Of a DNA stretch of 64,000 nt, positions 1-8,993 are shown piece after piece (positions within the stretch are counted from its first letter, which is position 1; each line of letters opens with the position of its first letter). Made by a program: the position numbers and the translations under genes. The stretch is from Salinisphaera aquimarina. GTDB lineage: Bacteria; Pseudomonadota; Gammaproteobacteria; Nevskiales; Salinisphaeraceae. The stretch covers positions 62,001 to 126,000 of the forward strand of contig NZ_JBHRSS010000001.1 in assembly GCF_042643355.1 (NCBI RefSeq). Direction: 5' to 3'. The notes beneath the pieces are model-generated. The model ran no database searches. It saw only the letters and a program-made list of their open reading frames with translations, and was not told the DNA's origin.

Positions 1-42
1 GATGGCGTCGACCGCGATGCGGTGAAGGCCTCGCCCGCGGCG

Positions 43-399
43 TCAGCCCTGCTCACGGGCAGCGGCGCAGTCGAGACAACGCAGGATGGTCGGGTCGTGC
101 AGCAAGCGGGCTTGCGCGATCGTCTCGTCGCAATCCATGCAGACGCCGAATTCGGCGCTGCCCAGGCGTTTGCGGGTGCTGCCGATGCGCTGCAACTGCT
201 GGTTGGCGCGATCGCGCGCCGCGCGACTCATGGCCTGGGCCTGCATGGCATCCATGCGCGACAGCCGGCCTTGGCGGGTCTGATCGAGTTCCACCGACTG
301 CTCGGCGCTGGCGCTGTCGGCCAGATAACGCCGGGTTTGTGCTTCGAGTTCATCGAGGCGTGCTCGCAGGCGTTTCTGGTATGGATTGTCAGCGGACAT
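43..399 (-). CDS. TraR/DksA-family zinc-finger protein
   Basis: This 118-aa protein has a helical, charged N-terminal half (about residues 8-75) and a C-terminal four-cysteine zinc finger: Cys87-x2-Cys90 and Cys108-x2-Cys111, in the contexts GVCMDCDE and LRCLDCAA. That is the layout of small DksA/TraR proteins, which enter the RNA polymerase secondary channel. It is shorter than E. coli DksA (151 aa). I do not see the acidic coiled-coil tip motif of true DksA, so it is more likely one of the short paralogues than the ppGpp cofactor itself. The start is the ATG at 399. It is transcribed away from the amino-acid transporter to its right. Confidence 0.85.
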   Translation of the reverse strand: MSADNPYQKRLRARLDELEAQTRRYLADSASAEQSVELDQTRQGRLSRMDAMQAQAMSRAARDRANQQLQRIGSTRKRLGSAEFGVCMDCDETIAQARLLHDPTILRCLDCAAAREQG

Positions 400-542
400 G
401 GTTCTGACAGCGTGCCGTATTCGGCACGCCGCTCATAGCCCCATTATCCGGATTGCGGCCACGCCACGCGTGCGGTGCTGCGTTGCACGCTGTGGCAAAC
501 TGAACGCTGGGAGTCGCCACACAGTCATCGGGGAATTGCATC

Positions 543-1391
543 GTGAAATCCTTTATCGCGCGTTCGAACCGCATCGCGGCCCGCGCCTTGCCGGGCGTCG
601 TACTGGGCGTGCTGGCGCTCACCCTGTCGGCCTGCAGTCAGGACCAGGGCGGCAGCGTCGACGGCATTAACCTGGTCGACAAGAATGCGCTCACGGTGTG
701 CACGCATCTGCCGTACAAGCCGTTCCAGTTCACCAACGACGACGGCGATGTGGTCGGTTTCGACGTGGATATCCTCAAGCTGCTGGCCGACGATCTGGGC
801 GTCAAGGAAAACGTGGTCAGCATGGACTGGAACCAGATCACGTCCGCGGCGGTGTTTGCGGCCAACAAGTGCGACGTGGCCATGGGCGGCGCGACGATTA
901 CGCCGGAGCGCGCCGAGGCGGTGCTGTTCTCGGCGCCGTACTTCAATTCCACGCAGGCGCTGCTGGTCAAGAAAGACAGCGGTATCAAGGGTCTGGATGA
1001 TCTGAAGGGCAAGCGTCTGGGGATTCAGGCCGATACCACGGGCGCGATCTACGCAGAAAAACACGCCGACGAGTACGGTTACACGACCGTCGTGTTCGAC
1101 GATCTGGCACTGGAGACGACCGCCGTCTCGGCTGGCAAGGTCGTCGCCTCGATCGGCGACAATGGCCCGCTCTATCAATACGCCGAGGACAACCCGGGGA
1201 TGGCGATTGCCGCCGAGTTCGATACCGGCGAGCACTACGGTTTTCTGGCCAAGAAAGACGACGATAACGCCAAGAAGCTCGTAGACCGTCTGAACACGCT
1301 GATTGCCAAGGCGAAGGAAGACGGCGAGTACGACCGCATCTTCAAGAAGTGGTTTGGCCACCTGCCGGCCGAAGTGAACAAGGGCGAGTAG
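543..1391 (+). CDS. Polar amino-acid ABC transporter, substrate-binding lipoprotein (SBP family 3)
   Basis: A 282-aa solute-binding protein starts at GTG 543, with GGGGAA about 8 nt upstream. A signal peptide ends in the lipobox LTLSAC (Cys31), so the mature protein should be a lipoprotein in the periplasm. The rest has the usual family-3 pattern: PYKPFQF near the mature N terminus, then VGFDVDILKLLADDL and the late KWFGHL. The family binds polar or basic amino acids; the exact ligand cannot be read. It is the first gene of a three-gene importer operon, with the permease starting 97 nt downstream and the ATPase after that. Confidence 0.9.
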   Translation: MKSFIARSNRIAARALPGVVLGVLALTLSACSQDQGGSVDGINLVDKNALTVCTHLPYKPFQFTNDDGDVVGFDVDILKLLADDLGVKENVVSMDWNQITSAAVFAANKCDVAMGGATITPERAEAVLFSAPYFNSTQALLVKKDSGIKGLDDLKGKRLGIQADTTGAIYAEKHADEYGYTTVVFDDLALETTAVSAGKVVASIGDNGPLYQYAEDNPGMAIAAEFDTGEHYGFLAKKDDDNAKKLVDRLNTLIAKAKEDGEYDRIFKKWFGHLPAEVNKGE

Positions 1392-1488
1392 GCCTTGCGA
1401 TGCGCATTACGCTGTTTCTCCCGAGGTCGGAAGACCACGGCAGGGCGTGGCCTTTTGATGGGTCGCCCGTGAACGTCATGAGCGCCAC

Positions 1489-2316
1489 TTGAGCGGCGAC
1501 TCCGATCGAGCGCGCACGCCACGCAAGCGCCTGAGCCCGCGTCGCCGCGCGCGGCGTATACGAATCGCGCAATACGTCGTGCTTGGGCTGCTGGTCGTGG
1601 CCGCGGGCTGGGGCGCGGACTGGTCGACGATCGGTCATACCTTCTTCGACCCGGGCCTGATCGGCGGCACCATCGCCCACGGGCTCTGGCGGGCGCTGTG
1701 GAACACGATCGCCTATTCCGCCGGCGGCTTCCTGATCGGTCTGGTGGCGGGCACGCTGCTGGCATTGATGCGGTTGTCCGACGTGGCGCCGTACCGCTGG
1801 CTGGCCACGATCTATATCGAGTTCTTTCGCGGGCTGCCGGCGCTGGTGGTGTTCATGGCGTTCTCGCTGCTGCCACTGGCGTTTCCGGGGCTGGCCATGC
1901 CGTGGCCGCCCTATGGCACGGTATGGGCAGCGCTGGGCATCGTCGGCAGCGCCTATATGGCAGAGACCATTCGCGCCGGCATTCTGGCGGTGCCGACAGG
2001 CCAGATCGAGGCCGCGCGTTCGCTGGGCATGAGCGCCGGCCAGGCCCTGCGCAAGGTGACCCTGCCGCAGGCGTTTCGCATCATGATCCCGCCGCTGACC
2101 AACGAACTGATCATGCTGATCAAGGATTCGTCGCTGGTGTTCATCGTCGGCCTGTCGGCGGCCAACTTCGACCTGACCAAGTTCGGGCGGGCCGCGGCGA
2201 ACACTCATGTCAACATCACGCCGCTGGTGGTGGCGGGGCTGGGTTATCTGTTGATCACGCTGCCGCTGTCCATTCTCGTGCGGCGCATGGAAGCCGCGGC
2301 GGCGCGGGGACGATGA
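1489..2316 (+). CDS. Polar amino-acid ABC transporter permease (HisM/ArtQ type)
   Basis: This 275-aa inner-membrane permease has a basic N-terminal tail, several hydrophobic segments and the cytoplasmic EAA loop (IEAARSLGMSAGQALRKVTL) that docks on the ATPase. The family FFRGLPALV-type stretch lies before it. The only reasonable upstream start in frame is TTG 1489, because the ATG at 1478 is out of frame and stops at once. A later start near 1579 is possible and would remove the arginine-rich tail. It sits between the binding protein and the ATPase of the same importer. Confidence 0.87.
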   Translation: MSGDSDRARTPRKRLSPRRRARRIRIAQYVVLGLLVVAAGWGADWSTIGHTFFDPGLIGGTIAHGLWRALWNTIAYSAGGFLIGLVAGTLLALMRLSDVAPYRWLATIYIEFFRGLPALVVFMAFSLLPLAFPGLAMPWPPYGTVWAALGIVGSAYMAETIRAGILAVPTGQIEAARSLGMSAGQALRKVTLPQAFRIMIPPLTNELIMLIKDSSLVFIVGLSAANFDLTKFGRAAANTHVNITPLVVAGLGYLLITLPLSILVRRMEAAAARGR

Positions 2317-2326
2317 GGGTGGGACA

Positions 2327-3088
2327 GTGAGCGTGTCGTCCTCCGCGCTGGTCGAAATCAGCAAGCTGAACAAATACTTCGGCGACAATCACGTGCTGCG
2401 CGATATCGACTTCAGCGTCGCGTCCGGCGAGGTCGTGTGCGTGATCGGGCCGTCCGGCTCGGGCAAGTCCACGCTGCTGCGCTGCGTGAATCTGCTGGAG
2501 CGGCCGCAGTCCGGTCACGTCCGGGTGGCGGGTGAGGATCTCACCGATCTCGATTGTGATATCGATGCCGCCCGTCGCCAGATCGGCATGGTCTTTCAGC
2601 AGTTCAATCTGTTTCCGCATCACAGCGCCCTCGACAACTGCGCGCTGGCGCTGACCACGGTGCTCAAACACAAGCGCGCCGAGGCCGAGGCCATCGCCCG
2701 CGCCAACCTCGAACGGGTCGGGCTTGCCGACAAGCTGGACGCCTATCCGGCCCGGCTGTCGGGCGGTCAGCAGCAGCGCGTGGCGATCGCCCGCGCGCTG
2801 TCGATGGACCCGCAGCTGATGCTGTTCGACGAACCGACCTCGGCCCTGGACCCGGAACTGGTCGGCGAGGTGCTGAGCGTCATGCGACGTCTGGCCGACG
2901 AGGGCATGACCATGATTGTCGTGACCCACGAAATCGCCTTCGCGCGCGAGGTGGCCGACCGCGTGGTGTTCATGGACGCCGGCGCCATTGTCGAGCAGGG
3001 CCGCCCCGATCAGCTGCTGGAAGCGCCGCGCGAACAGCGCACGCGCGATTTTCTCGAACGCGTGCTCACGCCGACCGGCGACGCCTGA
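2327..3088 (+). CDS. Polar amino-acid ABC transporter ATP-binding protein
   Basis: This 253-aa ATPase has Walker A GPSGSGKST, a Q-loop in MVFQQFNLFPH, signature LSGGQQQR, Walker B LMLFDEPTSALD and the switch His in VVTHEIAFA. FNLFPH and the overall length are typical of the GlnQ/HisP subfamily. It starts at GTG 2327, 11 nt after the permease stop, and completes the importer with the binding protein at 543 and the permease at 1489. The complex would take up a polar or charged amino acid across the inner membrane. Confidence 0.93.
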   Translation: MSVSSSALVEISKLNKYFGDNHVLRDIDFSVASGEVVCVIGPSGSGKSTLLRCVNLLERPQSGHVRVAGEDLTDLDCDIDAARRQIGMVFQQFNLFPHHSALDNCALALTTVLKHKRAEAEAIARANLERVGLADKLDAYPARLSGGQQQRVAIARALSMDPQLMLFDEPTSALDPELVGEVLSVMRRLADEGMTMIVVTHEIAFAREVADRVVFMDAGAIVEQGRPDQLLEAPREQRTRDFLERVLTPTGDA

Positions 3089-3136
3089 GGCTTTCCGGGG
3101 CTGCGCCCTCGCAGCAGCCAACTGCGCGACGCGGAT

Positions 3137-4420
3137 CTAGTGATAGAACAGGGCGGGCAGCACCTGGCTGATCCACGGCACGTAGGTGATCAGCCCCAGC
3201 ACCAGAATGGATGCGATCAGAAACGGCACGATGGCGACCCAGATCTTCTCGATTGGCTCGCCGCTCACGCGTGCGCTCACGAACAGATTGACCGCCACCG
3301 GCGGGGTGATCTGACCGATCGCCAGATTCAGCGTCATCATCACCCCGAACCAGACCGGGTCCCAGCCCAGATGCTGCATCACCGGGATGAGCACCGGCAG
3401 GGTCAGATAATAGATGCTGATCGCATCCATCATCATCCCCAGCACCAGCCACATCAGGTTGAGTAGCAGCAGGAACCAGCCGCCGTTGTCGGCGAGCGTG
3501 AGCAGGGCGTTGCTGAGGGTATCGACAAGACCGATGGTGTTCGCTGCCCAGGCGAACAGCCCGGCCCAGGCGACGATGAGCAGAATCACGCCGCTGGAAA
3601 CCGCGGAGGTCACCAGCACGGCGTGGATATCGCGCCAGCCCAACGTGCGGTAGATCGCAACGCCCACGAACAGCGCCCAGAACACACCCACGGCGGCGGC
3701 TTCGGTGGGCGTGAACAACCCGCCGTAGATACCACCGAGGATGATGACCGGGGTCATCAGGCCCCAGAATGCGTCGCGCGCCAGTTGCCAGGTGCTTTGC
3801 CGCTCGTCGCCGGTGTCCTCCGGCGCGCCCCAGCCGCGCAGGTGCACGACCAGCACCGCCGCGGCACCGAGGAACAACCCGGTGAGCATGCCGGGCAGGA
3901 TGCCGGCGACGAACTGCTCGGCCACCGAGCCGCTGATGATGGTGGCGTAGATGATGAACGCGATCGACGGCGGGATGATGATCGACACTTCCGATGCCGC
4001 GGCCACCAGCGCGCCCCCGAACGGCCGGCCGTAGCCCTGACGCGTCATCATTGGAATCAGGATCGGCCCGAGCGCGGCCACTGTCGCCGGCCCCGAGCCG
4101 GACACCGCGCCCCAGAACATGGCCACCACAATAGTCGTGACCGCCGCGCCGCTGCGTCGCCGCCGGAACATCGTCATCGCCAGCCGCACGATCCGACGGG
4201 CGATGCCGGCACGATCCATGATCGCTCCGGCGAGGATGAAGAACGGAATCGCCAGCAGCGGGAAATTGCTGATGCCGGCCTGGAAATTGAACGACACGAT
4301 GCCCACGCCCAGATCGCCCTGCCAGATCAGGAACACGGCCGCTGCACCCAGCGCCACGCCCACGGGCACGCGCAGGAACAACAGCACGACGAAAACGGCG
4401 ATCAGCGCCCAGCCCGGCAT
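3137..4420 (-). CDS. dctM: TRAP transporter large permease (DctM family)
   Basis: This 427-aa, very hydrophobic protein has about 12 membrane segments. Family signatures include LAIPFFILAGAIMDRAGIA near residue 55, GAVSGSGPATVAALGPI and SIIIPPSIAFIIYA. It carries the ion-coupled translocation channel of a tripartite periplasmic importer. It is the last gene of the operon dctP (5986-4919), dctQ (4904-4434), dctM, and starts 13 nt after dctQ. The ligand is probably a carboxylate, as usual for the family, but this is not proven. Confidence 0.92.
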   Translation of the reverse strand: MPGWALIAVFVVLLFLRVPVGVALGAAAVFLIWQGDLGVGIVSFNFQAGISNFPLLAIPFFILAGAIMDRAGIARRIVRLAMTMFRRRRSGAAVTTIVVAMFWGAVSGSGPATVAALGPILIPMMTRQGYGRPFGGALVAAASEVSIIIPPSIAFIIYATIISGSVAEQFVAGILPGMLTGLFLGAAAVLVVHLRGWGAPEDTGDERQSTWQLARDAFWGLMTPVIILGGIYGGLFTPTEAAAVGVFWALFVGVAIYRTLGWRDIHAVLVTSAVSSGVILLIVAWAGLFAWAANTIGLVDTLSNALLTLADNGGWFLLLLNLMWLVLGMMMDAISIYYLTLPVLIPVMQHLGWDPVWFGVMMTLNLAIGQITPPVAVNLFVSARVSGEPIEKIWVAIVPFLIASILVLGLITYVPWISQVLPALFYH

Positions 4421-4433
4421 CGCCTATCCGCCC

Positions 4434-4904
4434 TCAGCGCTTGCGCAGGGCGGCGAACGCGCCGGCCAGCGCGCGCACCGAAACCCAGGCCGACAGCGCC
4501 GGCGTCGGGCCGGTATAGACCCAGTTCGGCCAGCCCAGCGCGGGTGAGGTCATGCCCAGCAGCAGATCGTCCTGGACCTGCAGGAAACTAAGCCAGGCCA
4601 GTACCCCGAACAGTGCCGCCGTGACCAGGAAGCCGAGCGCGATCGCACCGCGGCGCAGCGCCGGCGGCAGGAACTCCGTGGCTGCCACGAAGCGGATATG
4701 CGCGCCTTCCTCGCCTTCACGCAGGCCGATGGCGATGCCGATGAGCGTGAGCCACACGAAAGCATTGACGATCAGCTCGTGCGAGGCGGCCAGCGGATAA
4801 TGCAGCAGATAGCGCGTGAGTACGTTCGCGAAGGCGAGCGTGACCATCGCCGCCAATACCAGGGCGGCGAGGCTTTCCTCGATCCGGTTCAACCATCGCG
4901 GCAC
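4434..4904 (-). CDS. dctQ: TRAP transporter small permease (DctQ family)
   Basis: A 156-aa protein with four predicted membrane helices, the standard DctQ architecture. Typical elements are a helix containing TLAFANVLTRYLL, then LTLIGIAIGLREG, and a tail with WPNWVYTGPTPAL. Translation starts at GTG 4904, because the nearby ATG is out of frame. The gene lies 14 nt after dctP and 13 nt before dctM. It serves as the small membrane subunit of the same importer. Confidence 0.88.
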   Translation of the reverse strand: MPRWLNRIEESLAALVLAAMVTLAFANVLTRYLLHYPLAASHELIVNAFVWLTLIGIAIGLREGEEGAHIRFVAATEFLPPALRRGAIALGFLVTAALFGVLAWLSFLQVQDDLLLGMTSPALGWPNWVYTGPTPALSAWVSVRALAGAFAALRKR

Positions 4905-4918
4905 GAGCGTCTACGCGG

Positions 4919-5986
4919 CTACTGCGCCTGTTTCTGATCGGTGCGCGCGGTGTCGACCAGATCGGCGCCGATGGTGTCGGTCCACTTGTCGACGACCGGC
5001 GCCACCTTCTTCTTGAAGGCGGCCAGCTGATCGGCGTCCAGCCGGGTGACGGTCACGCCGTTCTTCTCGAGCACGCCGTAGGGATCGGTCACGTCTGGGG
5101 CTTCGTGCTGCTCCTTCAGATAAGCCAGAGCCGCGCCGTCGTCCAGGCCCACGCGCGCGAGTGCTTTCTGGTAGCGCGCGGCGTCTTGCGCGGACTGCAG
5201 CAGCACTTTCTTGATCTCGGGCGAAAACGCCTTCCACTCGCGGCCGTTGACCGCGTAGATCAGCGGGTCGACGACATAGTTCCAGACCGTCAGGTATTTC
5301 TGGCTGTACTGCCATAGCTTGTAGGGCACGATCACGCCGCCGACCGGGTTCTCCTGCCCGTCGACCACCCCCTGTTGCAGCGCCGTGAGCGCTTCCGAAT
5401 ACGGCATGGCGGTCGGGTTGGCGCCCAACGCCTGAAAGGTGTCTATGAACAGCTTGGAGCCGACCACACGGATCTTCAGGTCGGCTAGGTCGGCGGGTGC
5501 GGCGATCTCGTGACGGCTGTTGGTCAGCTGCCGGAAACCGTTCTCGCCCCAGGCCAGCGGTTTGACGCCCAGGCGGTCGAGACGCGCGAAGATCTGATCG
5601 CCGGCCTTGCCCTGAACCACCGCGTCCAGCGAGGCGTGGTCCGGAAAGAAGAACGGCAGCGAGAACAGGTTCAGTTCCTTGACCTGCGGCGACCAGTTGA
5701 TCGTCGAGGCCAGCGAGAAGTCGGCGACGCCCTGGCGCAGCAGGGTGAACTCGTTGGTCTGCTTGCCCGCAAACAGGGCGCCCGAATAATAGACCTTGAT
5801 ATTGATCTTGCCGTCGGTGCGCTCCTTGACCAGATCGGCAAAGCGCTGTGCGCCCATGCCCCAGGCGGTGTTCGGCCCGACCACCATCGACATCTTGTAC
5901 TGCGACTTGAACGCCAGCGCCGGTGCGCTGACCAGCGTGAGTGCGAGCGATGCCGCGATCAGGACCGTTGTCCATTGTTTGGACAT
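4919..5986 (-). CDS. dctP: TRAP transporter solute-binding protein (DctP family)
   Basis: A 355-aa periplasmic binding protein. I chose ATG 5986, although an in-frame start exists at 6040, because a strong ribosome site (GGAGGGGAG) lies just upstream and a clean Sec signal peptide follows (MSKQWTTVLIAASLALTLVS, cut after APALA). DctP signatures are the conserved arginine in DLKIRVVGS, followed by ALGANPTAMPYSEALTALQ, and VVDGQENPVGG. It is the first gene of dctPQM, divergent from the dehydrogenase at 6289. Confidence 0.93.
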   Translation of the reverse strand: MSKQWTTVLIAASLALTLVSAPALAFKSQYKMSMVVGPNTAWGMGAQRFADLVKERTDGKINIKVYYSGALFAGKQTNEFTLLRQGVADFSLASTINWSPQVKELNLFSLPFFFPDHASLDAVVQGKAGDQIFARLDRLGVKPLAWGENGFRQLTNSRHEIAAPADLADLKIRVVGSKLFIDTFQALGANPTAMPYSEALTALQQGVVDGQENPVGGVIVPYKLWQYSQKYLTVWNYVVDPLIYAVNGREWKAFSPEIKKVLLQSAQDAARYQKALARVGLDDGAALAYLKEQHEAPDVTDPYGVLEKNGVTVTRLDADQLAAFKKKVAPVVDKWTDTIGADLVDTARTDQKQAQ

Positions 5987-6288
5987 GATTTCTCCCCTCC
6001 AGCGTCGGGCAGCCAACGGCTGTCCGGTGAGGCCCCGCACGGGGCCGGATGACCCGTCCTGCCCTTGGGCCGTCGGGTCGCTTCTTGTTTTGCAAACGAT
6101 AGCGATGCGTCGGCCATGCCGCGTTGATGGCCGGCCGGTCGAATCGTTTCCTTGCGCCAGGGAAGTTTAGGCGCCGCCACTGCGCGCTGGCAACCGTATA
6201 CGGGGAGTCTCGCAGGGGCGAACCACGATTGACCCCGGGCGCCGGCGCGCGCAGCGTCTACGGCATCGCTTCAAAACCGGACGTGAAA
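5987..6288. other. Divergent intergenic region between dctP and the SDR gene
   Basis: About 300 bp separate two divergent start codons. The dctP ribosome-binding site is at its left edge. I see no RNA gene or credible small ORF, and no promoter hexamer pair I would defend. Functionally it must hold the promoters for both directions. Confidence 0.5.
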
Positions 6289-7020
6289 ATGGACGATATT
6301 CATAATCGCGTGGCGCTGGTCACCGGCGCATCGCGTGGCATCGGCCGTGGCGCCGCGCTGGCATTGGCCGGTGCCGGCTGCAAGGTCGCACTCGGCTACA
6401 AGCAATCGCGCGATGCCGCCGACGCGGCCGTCGCCGAGATCGAGCAGGGCGGCGGCGAGGCCATCGCCGTGCAGGCCGACATGGCCGATCCCGGCGCGAT
6501 CGAGGCGATGGTCGCCACGGTCGAGGCCGAACTCGGCGCGGTCGAGATTCTGGTCAACAATGCCGGCATCAATCCCATCTATCCGCTGGCCGAGATCGAC
6601 GCCGAGCGGTGGAACGAAACGCTGCAGGTCAACCTGACCTCCTGTTTCATCCTGGCCCAGCGGGTCGTGCCCGGCATGCGTGAACGCGGCTGGGGCCGGC
6701 TGATCATGATGTCCTCGGTGGCCGCTCATATCGGCGGCGTCATCGGCCCGCATTATGCCGCCAGCAAGGCCGGCCAGCTCGGCCTGATGCGCAGCTATTC
6801 CCGTATGCTGGCCACCGACGGCATCACCTCCAACGCCATCGCCCCGGCGCTCATAGAAACCGACATGATCGCCGGCAACGACAACATCACACCGGACCTG
6901 ATTCCGGTGAAACGCTTCGGCCGCGTCGACGAAATCGCGGACATGGTCATCCATCTTGCGCGCAACGCCTACATGACCGGACAGACGGTGAATATCGATG
7001 GCGGGTTGTACATGAGTTGA
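6289..7020 (+). CDS. Short-chain dehydrogenase/reductase, 3-oxoacyl-ACP reductase-like
   Basis: A 243-aa classical SDR. It has the nucleotide-binding TGASRGIG near the N terminus, NNAG, the catalytic Ser in MMSSVAAH and Tyr-Lys in HYAASKAG, and the C-terminal GQTVNIDGGLYMS. This is the FabG-like group of NAD(P)H-dependent oxidoreductases; the substrate is not predictable. The start ATG 6289 gives a normal N terminus (MDDIHNRVALVTGAS); an upstream extension to 6124 would be low-complexity and is unlikely. It is divergent from the TRAP operon, so the two may share regulation or a pathway. Confidence 0.88.
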   Translation: MDDIHNRVALVTGASRGIGRGAALALAGAGCKVALGYKQSRDAADAAVAEIEQGGGEAIAVQADMADPGAIEAMVATVEAELGAVEILVNNAGINPIYPLAEIDAERWNETLQVNLTSCFILAQRVVPGMRERGWGRLIMMSSVAAHIGGVIGPHYAASKAGQLGLMRSYSRMLATDGITSNAIAPALIETDMIAGNDNITPDLIPVKRFGRVDEIADMVIHLARNAYMTGQTVNIDGGLYMS

Positions 7021-7217
7021 CGAGCGAGGAGCGAGCGTCTTGTTAGCGGGCCAGGTCGCCATTGCGAAGGCACCGTCCGCGGTACAGGTTCGCCATGCTC
7101 GGCTCAAGCGTGAGCCGGTGACCGAAGACCTGAGAACGCGACCCCGAAACCGCGAAAGACGGTGGAAGCATCATTGACCGGTCGCATCCGCCACGCGGCT
7201 CGGGCACAGTCTCGGTC

Positions 7218-8318
7218 ATGCAAAGCTATCTCCGCGCCGGCCGGGCGCTCGTCTTCGTCACGATCCTGGGGCTCAGCGGCTGTGCGTCGTGGCGTCCGCC
7301 CGAGGTGCCGGCACGTCCGGCGTCGGCTGTACGTGCCGATATCATCAACCTGATGCCCACCAGCGTCAGCGACCGGTCCGGCTGGGCGCGGGATATCCAG
7401 ACCGCCTTCGCCACGCAGAATATCGAGGCGTCGACGAGCAATCTGTGCGCAACGCTGGCGGTGGTGGCGCAGGAATCCTCCTATCAGGCCGATCCCGTGG
7501 TGGCTGGATTGCCCCGTATCGCCCGTGCCGAGATCGAGCGCCGTGCCAACGCCGCCCATGTGCCGGCCTTCATCCTTAACGGCGCGCTCGGGCTGAAGTC
7601 GTCCAACGGCCAGACTTACAACGAACGCCTCGATAACGTACGCACCGAAAAACAGCTCAGTGATCTGTTCGAGGACTTCGCCGGCAAGGTGCCGCTCGGC
7701 CGATCGCTGTTCGGCGGCTTCAACCCCGTGCATACCGGCGGGCCGATGCAGGTCGCCGTCGACTTCGCCGAGGCCCACAGCGACGATTATCCCTATGCCG
7801 ACGCCACTTCGGCCCGCGCGGAAGTATTCAGCCGCCGCGGCGGTCTGTATTTCGGCATCCTGCATCTGCTCGGCTACGCGGCCGATTATCCGAGTCCGCT
7901 GTATCGCTTCGCCGACTACAACGCCGGCTGGTACGCCAGCCGCAACGCCGCCTTCCAGCGCGCGGTCAGCCAGCTCACCGGCATAGATCTGGCGCTGGAC
8001 GGCGATCTCGTCAGCTACGGCATCACGCCCAGCCATACCGAGCGTGCTACGAAGACGCTGAGCGCGCGCATCGATCTCGAAGAAGGGCTGATCCGGCGCG
8101 ACCTGACAGAAGGCGACACCGCCGACTTCAACGACACCACGCTCTATCAGCGTGTTTACGCGCTGGCCGACTCGGTCGCGGGCCGGCCCGTGCCCAGAGT
8201 GATTCTCCCAGGCATCACCCTGGAAAGCCCCAAGATCACCCGCAATCTCACCACCGCCTGGTTCGCCCAGCGTGTTGAATCCCGTTGGCAATCCTGTATG
8301 AACCGGGCCGGCAGCTGA
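7218..8318 (+). CDS. DUF1615-type outer-membrane lipoprotein
   Basis: A 366-aa predicted lipoprotein. The signal peptide ends in a lipobox (GLSGC, Cys about residue 22), followed by a globular domain with AVVAQESSYQADPVVAGLP, FGGFNPVHTGGPMQV, RRGGLYFGILHLLGY and YRFADYNAGWYASRNAAFQ. I recognise this conserved core as DUF1615, a family whose biochemical function is unknown. The QESSYQADP stretch recalls lysozyme-like (SLT) folds, which would suggest a cell-wall role, but that is inference. The lipoprotein at 8351 follows after 32 nt and may be co-transcribed. Confidence 0.8.
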   Translation: MQSYLRAGRALVFVTILGLSGCASWRPPEVPARPASAVRADIINLMPTSVSDRSGWARDIQTAFATQNIEASTSNLCATLAVVAQESSYQADPVVAGLPRIARAEIERRANAAHVPAFILNGALGLKSSNGQTYNERLDNVRTEKQLSDLFEDFAGKVPLGRSLFGGFNPVHTGGPMQVAVDFAEAHSDDYPYADATSARAEVFSRRGGLYFGILHLLGYAADYPSPLYRFADYNAGWYASRNAAFQRAVSQLTGIDLALDGDLVSYGITPSHTERATKTLSARIDLEEGLIRRDLTEGDTADFNDTTLYQRVYALADSVAGRPVPRVILPGITLESPKITRNLTTAWFAQRVESRWQSCMNRAGS

Positions 8319-8350
8319 TGCACTTACCGCACCGTCAATGGAGATCGCCC

Positions 8351-8872
8351 ATGCTTCGCAACGTTGTCATGCTGATGAGTCTTTTACTATTGGCCGCCTG
8401 CAACACTGGTGATCTGGAGCCGGCTGCCGATACGAATCCGCCGACCGCCGCCGGCACGACACAAGCCACGCAGGCCACCGACAGCGCATCGCAGGCGAAC
8501 AATAATGACGATGACGGCGATGCGTCATCGGCACCGATCAACCAGACCGTCGAGCAGGCGATCCCGACGCCGGTCCAGGGCCGCTGGGGCCTGACGCCCG
8601 CGGACTGCGAACCCGGCCGCGCCGATGCCAAGGGGCTGCTGGTGATCGACGCCACCACGCTCGAGTTCTACGAATCCCGCGGCACGCTCGCCGCGGTGGC
8701 CGAACGCGACGCCAGTCGTATCCGTGCCACCTTCGAATTCTCGGGCGAGGGCATGACGTGGACGCGCGACGAGACTCTGGACGCGCAGGACCGCGGCAAG
8801 ACGCTCATACGCCGTGAATATGGTGACGATGCGGCGCCGGGGCCGTTCAAGTATCGCCGTTGCCCCGACTGA
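8351..8872 (+). CDS. Small lipoprotein of unknown function
   Basis: A 173-aa protein starting at ATG 8351, with a lipobox LLAAC (Cys17), a Thr/Ala/Asn/Asp-rich linker (about residues 20-65) and a C-terminal domain of about 100 residues beginning GRWGLTPADC and ending FKYRRCPD. Two cysteines (GLTPADC and YRRC) could form a disulfide. I do not know a function for the domain. A degenerate copy of its last ~40 codons lies at 14902-15027, and a shorter scrap at 15141-15163. This suggests past duplication of the 3' end of the gene. Confidence 0.7.
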   Translation: MLRNVVMLMSLLLLAACNTGDLEPAADTNPPTAAGTTQATQATDSASQANNNDDDGDASSAPINQTVEQAIPTPVQGRWGLTPADCEPGRADAKGLLVIDATTLEFYESRGTLAAVAERDASRIRATFEFSGEGMTWTRDETLDAQDRGKTLIRREYGDDAAPGPFKYRRCPD

Positions 8873-8935
8873 TGCGGGCAGATCAATCGTAGACCGGAAT
8901 ATAGCCTCGCCGGGCCTGGCCCGTATCGCTCGACG

Positions 8936-8977
8936 AAAAACACCGCCGCGCCCGCCAGCAAGGCGGTCGCGGCGGTG
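8936..8977 (-). terminator. Rho-independent terminator of the alkylsulfatase gene
   Basis: Perfect 10-bp arms CACCGCCGCG (8941-8950) and CGCGGCGGTG (8968-8977) enclose a GC-rich loop. On the minus strand the hairpin is followed by a run of five T (8940-8936). It lies just downstream of the gene ending at 8994. Confidence 0.8.
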
Positions 8978-8993
8978 AATGAGCAGCGTTGTT

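Noticed and set aside
525..1361. A 278-codon minus-strand frame
   Set aside because: It is antisense to the amino-acid binding protein, which has a lipobox and family motifs.
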